DNA of 15,368 nucleotides from Monoraphidium neglectum (lineage: Eukaryota; Chlorophyta; Chlorophyceae; Sphaeropleales; Selenastraceae): positions 1 to 15,368 of the forward strand of contig NW_014012353.1 in assembly GCF_000611645.1 (NCBI RefSeq), given 5' to 3'. Numbering within the stretch: position 1 is the stretch's first letter; every line of letters starts with the position of its first letter. Below are positions 8,789 to 15,368 of the stretch, piece by piece. A model generated the notes under the pieces. It saw only the letters and a list, made by a program, of their open reading frames with translations, was not told the DNA's origin and made no database searches. Made by a program: the position numbers and the translations under genes.

Positions 8789-9155
8789 CTGACGAAAAGG
8801 GATGCCGGTAAGAGGAAGGCCTCACTCCAGCAGTGGGCCAAGAAGACGCGTTTGGGCCTACAACGGGGGAGGGGGAAGGGGGTGGTGTGAACGGGATGCA
8901 AAGGTTCAGCGGCAGCCGCGGCAGTCGATCCCCGCCTGACGTTCCTGCCAGTGAGGTTCACGCAGCGGGGGAGCCGGCAGCACTGTCGGAACAGGTGCAG
9001 GGACCGGAGGTATGTGGCAACAGCAACCACGCCCAGAGCGGTTACTCACCTGGAACCATGGACGTATGGCGCAAGAACTGTCCATCCCAAAGCAGCGCTG
9101 ACAAGGCGCGCAACGGCAAGGCGGCTGGCAGTGAAACGGGTCTGCGTTGTTTCAC

Positions 9156-9488
9156 GTCGGCTTGCCGCCCGCCCGCCGTCGCCGCTCCCCCGCCGCTGCC
9201 TCGAGCTCATCAGACGCCCCTGCCAGGAGCCCCAGCACCGCCAGTTGCCGCGACTGCACACCCGTCAGGCTCGCGCGGGCTGCGCCGCTCAGCGGCGTGA
9301 CGTGCGTGGCGACGTGCGAAGCCCAGAAGGCGGCGCGATAGTCCCGCTGCGCTGCAGCAGCGGCGGCGGCAGCAGCAGTCGCGCGCTGCTGTGCTGCGGG
9401 GTCAGCCGCAAGCTGGAATGTCACCTCTGTGCCCTGCCGCAGAAAAGTTGACTGCTGGTGCTGCTGCTGGTGCCGCTGCTGGTGCTGG

Positions 9489-9519
<31 letters not shown>

Positions 9520-10246
9520 GCTGCTGCTGCGGGTGCTGCTGGTGCTGGTGCTGCTGCTGCTGCTGCTGCGGCTGCTGCTGCTGCGGCTGCTGCTGCTGCG
9601 GCTGCTGCTGCTGCTGCTGCGGCTGCGAGGTCGCATCCTGCTGGCTGGCGGCCTCAACGTCCGCAATGCCAAACGCGACGTGCCTGACCGTGGCGCCGCC
9701 AGCGCCGCCGCTGCCGTCATCCAGGAACCTAATCAGCCCGTTCCGCAGCCTGGCCGCTATTGCCGTGTTGCCCGCTGAGGGCGGCCGCGCGGCAGTTGCC
9801 ACCACCCCGACCAGTGGGGTGCCGATGTTTACATCACTGTCCCTGTCGCCACTGGCTGGTGGCAGCAACAGGACGTGGTCGGCAACGGGTTTTGCAGCTG
9901 TGCTGTGCGGGGCAAGCCGGAAAGCCACCTGGTCGCCGACGGCAAGCGTGTGCGGCGCCGTCGCTGCTTCGGCCCCGGCTTGTGCTGCTAGCTCAGGGGT
10001 GCCCACTACTGCGCTGCCATGGAAGAAAACCTGGCGTCCGCCATGCTTCCGATCGGCTTTTATGAAACCGAATGACCTTCGAATGCCTGAAACCGTGCCC
10101 TTCAAGTATTCATCAGATTGTGGCTCGTGATCTTGAGCTGGGAGCGAGTTGGAGTCCTCCATCAGCGTATACAGCTCCGAATTGTTCCACTTAGTTGAAA
10201 ACTCTGAGGCAGCGGCAGGATCTGCGTGCAGCACACATGCTGTCAT
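9156..10246 (-). CDS. Cold-shock-domain RNA-binding protein, UNR/CSDE1-like
   Basis: From ATG 10246 (in-frame TGA 12 nt upstream) the frame runs 363 codons to a possible donor GTGAAA at 9155, or stops at TGA 9154-9152 after one more Thr. Cold-shock domain 1 spans about residues 48-130, with an RNP1-like strand (RRSFGFIKAD) and an RNP2-like strand (QVFFHGSAV) plus GDQVAFRLA. A second, non-canonical domain starts near 145 (LVGVVATAA, NGLIRFLDDG, HVAFGIADVEA) and resumes at 267-318 (RQGTEVTFQLA, HVATHVTPL). The two halves are split by about 60 residues of Gln/His/Pro (207-265). Domains of this kind bind single-stranded RNA, and UNR/CSDE1 acts in mRNA stability and translation. A 5' UTR intron is likely, with GCTAAC and a C tract ending in CAG at 10292-10290. 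No TGTAA follows nearby, so the coding region probably continues into 8788-8577. Confidence 0.82.
9452..9640 (-). repeat. Imperfect CAG-rich repeat encoding Gln/His/Pro tract
   Basis: CAG runs are interrupted by CCG, CAC and GAG codons, giving (Q)4P(Q)4P-type units followed by HQHQQ units. It is less pure than the (CAG)27 tract of the Smr gene and shows an older, unit-duplicated structure. It lies inside the second cold-shock domain. Confidence 0.93.
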
Positions 10247-10288
10247 CACTGCTCAGGGCTGTAATTGCCCGACGAATTCCACAGCGAA

Positions 10289-10292
10289 TCTG
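10289..10292 (-). other. Probable 3' splice site of a 5' UTR intron (cold-shock gene)
   Basis: The minus strand reads GCTAACCCTCCCCCCCCAG, a textbook branch point, pyrimidine tract and acceptor, 43 nt upstream of the proposed ATG at 10246. The upstream noncoding exon could not be located. Confidence 0.55.
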
Positions 10293-10861
10293 GGGGGGGA
10301 GGGTTAGCGCCAGCGGCGAGGCGCGCGGGGGCCGGCTGGGGGCGCATATACATACTGTGTGGGGCGTTCAACTGCGCCAAGCAGGGTCTCAGGGCGCCGA
10401 CGGCCTGGGTAGCGCATCAGGCCTGTGCTTGGCAGGCTGCGCCTTTGCCGGCAGGAGGGCGTCAGCTTTTGCGCAGGTGACACTTTCAATCAACTGGTGA
10501 CAGAGGGGTGAGCCCCTGCAGGCGTTGTGCAATGACTTGTACGTGCTGATGTCATCTGTTTTTCAGAATACCATGATATCGGCCGGACACCTTTAGGCAG
10601 CTGCGGTCCTTTCGTTGCATCAAGACCTGCCGTGCTGCTGCGTCAAAGTGCACCGTCAAACCAACCAAAAGTCGATGTGGTGCGACAATAGTTGCAGTTT
10701 GTAATATGCTTACAGCAATCACACAAGCAAAAGTTGTTTATGATAGAAAAGTGAACATCAAGGGAAACTAACAGCACCTGGTCGTTGAGACGTTGCATTC
10801 CCACGTGTTGACCAAAATCTCAACAACCAACACCACGACGGTGGCTGGCATGCAATGCTCC
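10293..10861. other. 5' UTR intron and promoter region of the cold-shock gene, no coding seen
   Basis: The part nearest the cold-shock gene is G+C-rich, the rest AT-richer. No protein-like frame, TATA box or RNA gene was recognised. TGTAA occurs on both strands near 10697-10715 without an obvious gene to end. Confidence 0.45.
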
Positions 10862-10866
10862 TTACA
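10862..10866 (-). terminator. TGTAA poly(A) signal of the lipase gene
   Basis: This is the first TGTAA on the minus strand after the lipase stop at 11143-11141, about 275 nt downstream. Confidence 0.55.
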
Positions 10867-11140
10867 AAATGCTCGCATATGTGCCTTGAACAACACTGTG
10901 TACGCGCCGAGGACACGCCCACGTACACCCAAATGGACACTCCTAAACTCTTATTGATCCGCGCTCGCCGCAAGGGCGGTCAACTGCCGCGCGTTTCGAT
11001 TGGGAATGCTGCATGTCTCAGCAGTATGATGTATTCCTGCGCCGCATCACTGCTGCTTGGCTCGGGGAGCCCAAGTTCTAGTTTAAAGGTCACGATGCAG
11101 AAGGCACGGCCCAAGCAGCTGCTGCAATCCACCCATTGGT

Positions 11141-14100
11141 TTAAGCGTTGTCGGCGGCGGCAGCGCCTGCAGCGCTTGCGTTTGACCAGCGCATGAAGAA
11201 GAGGCCCGCCAGCGTGGGCGCGACGCCGTACGGCAGGGGCCGGTGGCAGAGGCCGCTGGCTGTGAGGCTTGGTCGGCTGTCACACCTGTAGCCGGGCAGG
11301 CCCCAGAACTCTGCAGGACGGGGAATTGTGATGAGGCACAAGTATGGATGACAGAGAGTCAACAGACGAGAACAACGGGGCAAGGGGTCAAGGGAACGGA
11401 AAAGTCCCAACCAATCCTGTGCAGTGTCAGGCTGGCTATAACATTGGCAGGGAATGCTGGTTGAGGAAAGCATAGGGGGGCACCTTGAACTTGGTCAAGA
11501 TGTTCAAGACCAGTGCAAGCACAGGTGCAGACGCCTGTGCAGCACACCTGTGCATGTGGAGTCGTCTGCACACGTGAGGCAGCGCGTGTCGCCTGCAGGC
11601 CGCAGCGCGACTGTACAGCCTCGGCTGACCACGCACTGTGAGTTGCGCAACGCCTTCATCACGCAGGTGTCGACTTGGGGCCCCAGGATGCGCAAGAGCG
11701 AGTCGAACAGGAGGTGCGGGAAGTGGTGTGAAAAGCTGTCCCACTCGGCGACCTGCAGTGGCCAAATTGGTGGAAAGGGCGGTTGGCATACGCACAATGG
11801 AGCCTGCGCAGTAATGTTTGACAAACCCGACGGTACAAATAACGCCAGCCATCCTGTTGCCTCTTCTGCTCTGCGCTCGGTCATAGTGCTGTGTCTCTTG
11901 AGCACGCACCGTGGACAAGACAGCCAGCTTCGGCATCAGGGGGACTCGCCAGCGCCTTGCCACGTCATCCTGTTGGGTGCAAGGGGATGGTTTGTCAGCG
12001 CGTGCGACCGTGCATGCACGGCGGGCATGTGTCCGTGGGCAAACATATGCTTTGTCCCAACATTCATAAAAGAGACCGAGGGTACCGGCATGCGTCTGAA
12101 TTCAAAGGGCAAGTGATGGTATACACCATGAGCTAAGCTCTGCCTTACTTTGGAAGTGAATCTAAGTGACCCCAGTACAAAGGGCATGCCCAATACTCAT
12201 TAAGGCCCCCAGAGCGTTTACTGTCACACGGCTAGCCTCCCACCAGGGCCCCACCCACCTTGGTCTCTAGGTCGTCCTGCCGGGGCCAGGGGGTGACGCC
12301 TTTACATGCGTTCATCGTGTCCTGCCCCAGCGGCAGCGCCGCGAGCGCCTCGACGGGGCGCCCCTTTTGGGGGCACGCCCAGAAGCCGCGGCCGGGGAAG
12401 CGGAGGCCCATGGCCATGTTGGAGGCCATGTTGGCGTTGTCTGGGCATGGTGGAGGGCGGGGACGGGTTAAGGCACGCGAATGATGATTTGCACTGGCAT
12501 GAAGAGTTGACTTGTGCGCACGCTTGTGCTCTGACAGGACGCATGGGATGGCTCACCTGCATCGGCTGGATGGGCGGCAAAGCAGCAGACGACAACAATC
12601 CAGCGCGCCCTGCGGTCCCTCCCCTGTTTATTACACAAGGCCCTTTGGACCGAGACAAGAAACATGCTGTGCCACAGCGCTCCACCCAGCCGCACACGCC
12701 AGCGCGAACTCAACTCCTCTGATCCCTCACTAGTAATGTACTGCTCACCATGCCCGTAGCCGTACCGCAGGGTGACGTTGCCCAAGTGCGAGTCATAGTG
12801 CGCCGCAAACCCTGCGCTGCCGACTCTGTCCGAATTGAACAGGAAGACACCGCCAATAGCAAAACTGTGCTGCGATGACAGGCGCAGCGCCATGAGCTGC
12901 GCTAGAGCCCCGCCCGAGCTGTGGCCAGTCAGCCAGACGCGTGCAGACGGGCGCGAGGCGGCGTCCATCTGGCGGGGGCGCGTCGCGGGAGAGGTTGGGC
13001 GTGCGTGGTGGGGAGCGGCAGGAGGGCGTTGAGGGCGTTTGGGAAGCCTGGACTCTGCCTGCAACCAGCCATGAGCGGTGCCGGCCAGCTGGCTTGGCGC
13101 TGGCACAGGCGGCATGGAGCGCAGCAAAGTCAGAACACACGAGTCATGATGCCATGCGGCGGTCTTCGGCTGCGACCTCTTAGCGCCATGCTTCCCACCT
13201 GCTGTATCTGTGAACTCACGGCCTCTGCTAGGGCTGTGTCCAGGGCCCTGGCATCGTCGTAGTCTGTAATTGTGAAGAGGGGCCAAAGGAGCAGCAGGGG
13301 CCAGAGGGCGATGAGGCACGCGGACAGGATGCCAAAGTGACAAAGAGAGACAGAGGGTGTGCAGGGCCTGGGATGCAAGCAGACACCCTGTTTGGTTTTG
13401 GATCTCAACCCTGTTGTGAACTACCAGCACTGCCAAAACGGCAGGGCGGCAGCCTTGAATCAGCCCCTGAATCCCTTACATAAAGGCACCAGGCAGGGTT
13501 GGGCGGGCTGCAACAAGGTATCAGGTTGCGGCTCACCCTTCCTGAGCACCCAGAACAGCCGCGGGTCTGCAAACGGCCTTTGGGTGCGGTACGCAGCAAG
13601 CGGCAGCTGCGGCGGCGGGGGCCGCTCGGGCAGCGGGGCCCCGAAGAAGGGCGCATCAAAGACAGGCTGCACTCGCGTCGCCTTCGGCAGCTCTGAGAGG
13701 CCGTCCATGCCCCTGGTTTCATGGCAGGGTTGGCAAGGAGGGCAGGGCTGGGCTGGAGAGTTGAGGCGCAGATGCGTGACCTTTCTTACCGCGTCCTGCA
13801 GATGGAGCGAGCCCGTTGCGGCTGGCACGCCAAGTTATAATCGTGGCCACCAGCAGCCGCCCGTTTATCGCCCCCCGCGCAGAGGAGTAATCCTGGGACG
13901 CATGCGGCAACTCCCAACCCCTGGAGACCACCCCCGCAGCTTGAAGCGCTGCCCGGCTGGCCTTCCCACACCTGAAGGAGATGAACACGTCGCGCCGCGT
14001 TCTGAACACGAGCGCTAGCCGGTCCCCGCCGCCGCGGCCGCCAACCATCACGGGCGCCCCCACCGCACCCCACGCGGCGAGGCAGGGCGCGCCGTCGCGG

Positions 14101-14555
14101 CGGGGCGTGGCGGCCACGTGGTCATACACATATGCCATGTCAGCCAGTGCCAGGAACGCGAGTGTGTGGCCCCCCAGCTCAGATGCAGCAGAGCTGGGGA
14201 GGGCCTCTAAAAGCGCTGGCTGGCTCGCGCAAGCCGACGCAGGGGTTGACTCGCGAATCTCATGGTGTGACGCCCGCTGCTGGGGAGCTGCGGCGTCTGC
14301 AAGGCGCGAAACTCCTGCGATAGTTGGTTTTTTGGGGGGCGGGTGACAGTGGCGAGGAGGTGATCAGTCGATATGAATGGCTGGACTGGAAACGTGATGA
14401 GCGGCTGGGGCGAAGGTGCCTGTTGCAAGCAGCTCGTGGCCTGACCTGGTTATGTCAGCCTCAATATTGCGACACGCAACCAGTCCCACCCTCTCACCGG
14501 ACCAGTGCCACACGAGCAGCAACACGAGGGGCCCAAAGCGTCTGCAGTAGCGCAT
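11141..14555 (-). CDS. Secreted class-3 (Lipase_3, alpha/beta hydrolase) lipase
   Basis: Nine phase-consistent exons (14555-14498, 14314-13972, 13712-13537, 13263-13220, 12968-12749, 12440-12259, 11969-11910, 11752-11548, 11310-11141) give about 485 residues. Exon 1 starts at ATG 14555 and supplies a signal peptide or membrane anchor: a basic RYCRR followed by FGPLVLLLVW. Residues about 118-134 read GGDRLALVFRTRRDVFISFR; the usual FRGT becomes FRGM. The nucleophile elbow is TGHSSGGALAQL (Ser about 224). FNSDRVGSAGFAAHYD matches the family's PRVG strand, RYGYGHD carries the likely catalytic Asp (about 281), and FSHHFPHLLFDSL probably holds the His (370-374). The last two exons give a Cys-containing tail of about 120 residues. 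Exon 4 could instead end at 13199, adding seven residues. The exon 2 5' boundary is chosen because it matches exon 1 in phase. Expected activity is hydrolysis of acyl esters in the secretory route or outside the cell; the substrate is unknown. Confidence 0.88.
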
Positions 14556-14621
14556 CGCCGAGATACTGCACGCGCCGCCCGTCCGTATGTTCAACGGGCA
14601 ACTATCACTTGTATTGAGAAA

Positions 14622-14627
14622 CTTATA
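14622..14627 (-). promoter_or_regulatory. TATA-like element of the lipase gene
   Basis: The minus strand reads AAAAAATATAAGTT, with TATAAG at 14627-14622, about 67 bp upstream of the lipase ATG. Initiation about 30 bp downstream would give a 5' UTR of roughly 40 nt. This is the only clear TATA motif near a gene start in the window. Confidence 0.45.
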
Positions 14628-14760
14628 TTTTTTGCTGGTTTGCAGTCTAAGAACAGCGTATGCGGCTTGGGACGCGCGCGGGCCAGCCTGTGTCAACCTG
14701 CGAAGTGTGATGCAACGGACTTGCACGCGGTTTTGGTGTAACGAAACGAGTGCTGGACAA

Positions 14761-14765
14761 TTACA
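14761..14765 (-). terminator. Candidate TGTAA poly(A) signal of the right-edge gene
   Basis: A TGTAA on the minus strand lies 438 nt past the stop of the gene at the right edge and upstream of the lipase TATA element. The stop codon itself also overlaps a TGTAA (15207-15203), so which one is used is unclear. Confidence 0.35.
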
Positions 14766-15202
14766 GTCGTTCAACAACATCAGCCCCCTTTGTGTGTTCG
14801 AGCGCAGCCCAGCCAACCAAGAGTGACAAAAGGAAGGAAGCGGGTCACCCCCCCCCCCACGTGCTCTGTAGCTGGGCCGTCCCCTATCATAATTGCAGGC
14901 TTGGGTGAATGCAAGTTCGCGCCTGGAGGTTTCGCCCGCTCGCTCAGCGCACCTCTACTCGGCAGTCCACCTTCTCACCCAAACGCAAGGCGCACTGCGT
15001 GCGGGATGGCAAGACTCTCGTCGCTCGTGGCCGGCCAGCATGCCATAAAGCCACCTGTGCTACAGAAACCTTGGTCAGCTGACGCCACAGCCTACCCACA
15101 GGCCCGGAGACGGCCGCCGCTCAGCCGGCGTGCGTGGCTGCACACCTATTTTGTGTACCCACTCTGCTACGACATGCATTGACGCACTCCATCTGTGGTC
15201 TG
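14766..15202. other. 3' UTR / intergenic region right of the lipase gene
   Basis: No coding exon is recognised. It contains a run of ten C at 14849-14859 and the 22-nt segment (14815-14836) that nearly repeats 2237-2258. Confidence 0.45.
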
Positions 15203-15367
15203 TTACAACCGCACCGCATCCATGTGCGGATCTGAAAGCAACCTGTTGAAGCCATCTGCGCGGGCTCTGGCCTCTCGCAACCGCGCTTCCCGCCCCTCCA
15301 GCTTCTCGGCATCCAGCGCCGCTGCCGCCAGCTGCCGCGGCGGCCGCCCCTGCCCACGCCCCTGCCC
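15203..15367 (-). CDS. C-terminal end of an unidentified protein (partial, runs off the window)
   Basis: The frame is open from the window edge to TAA at 15205-15203, 54 codons, with strong G/C third-position bias (GCC, GAG, CTG, CGG, GCG). It begins with a Gly/Gln/Arg-rich stretch (GQGRGQGRPPR) and continues as a charged helix rich in Ala, Glu and Arg (LDAEKLEGREARLREARAR), ending DPHMDAVRL. No family is recognised. The Ala/Glu/Arg pattern suggests a helical or coiled-coil tail. There is no ATG inside the window in this frame apart from the late Met. Confidence 0.72.
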   Translation of the reverse strand, partial: GQGRGQGRPPRQLAAAALDAEKLEGREARLREARARADGFNRLLSDPHMDAVRL

Positions 15368-15368
15368 C

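Noticed and set aside
9046..9130. Possible extra exon ending at a strong CAG|GTGAGT donor (9052/9051)
   Set aside because: The preceding acceptor is only about 30 nt from the cold-shock exon end, codon bias is weak in the phase that fits, and no upstream donor of that phase is convincing.
9429..10130. + strand frame rich in Cys/Trp
   Set aside because: Shadow of the CAG-rich cold-shock exon.
13264..13408. Apparent membrane segment (LIALWPLLLLWPLF) before lipase exon 4
   Set aside because: This is the pyrimidine tract of an intron ending in TTACAG at 13264. Joining 13537 to 13263 fits phase 1 to phase 1.
14364..14816. Longer minus-strand frame extending the lipase N-terminus to 14816
   Set aside because: The upstream part lacks codon bias and covers the TATA-like element. 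ATG 14555 followed by a hydrophobic core is the better start.
1..15368. CRISPR arrays, rRNA, bacterial operons, integrated virus genes
   Set aside because: None of the required repeats, conserved RNA segments or hallmark proteins were seen on either strand.

Overview
The window looks like nuclear DNA of a green alga, most likely a chlorophycean or volvocine relative of Chlamydomonas or Volvox. The reasons are intron-rich genes with GT-AG junctions (many GTGAGT, GTGCGT or GTGGG donors), coding exons strongly biased to G/C at third codon positions, TGTAA-type poly(A) signals, long CAG-encoded Gln/His tracts, and 3 kb of repeat-bearing intergenic DNA. No prokaryotic operon, CRISPR array or virus was seen. 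All gene models were assembled by eye from splice sites and reading-frame phase.

Layout. 1-1464 (+): 3' end of a DRG1-type GTPase gene, covering the TGS domain, with a large (CA)n block in one intron. 1465-4418: repeat-rich spacer with a tRNA-derived SINE-like element (about 2290-2555) and a 653-bp TTAA-flanked piggyBac-type MITE (2715-3375). 4619-7259 (-): Smr-domain protein with two polyQ/His tracts. 7348-7402 and 8577-8788 (-): two further probable coding exons. 9156-10246 (-): UNR/CSDE1-like cold-shock-domain coding region with a Gln/His insertion inside its second domain. 11141-14555 (-): nine-exon gene for a secreted class-3 lipase with a Cys-containing tail. 15203-15367 (-): last 54 codons of an unidentified gene.

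How they fit together. DRG1 is a ribosome-associated GTPase. The Smr domain is of the N4BP2/Cue2 type, a family linked to endonucleolytic mRNA surveillance, and cold-shock domains bind single-stranded RNA. The most interesting point is that every exon from the cold-shock region (10246) to the end of the Smr region (4619) can be joined in consistent splice phase (3327 nt, 1109 codons including stop). No TGTAA signal lies between them except one inside a proposed intron. They may therefore be one cold-shock/Smr fusion protein rather than two genes. The lipase appears unrelated in function.
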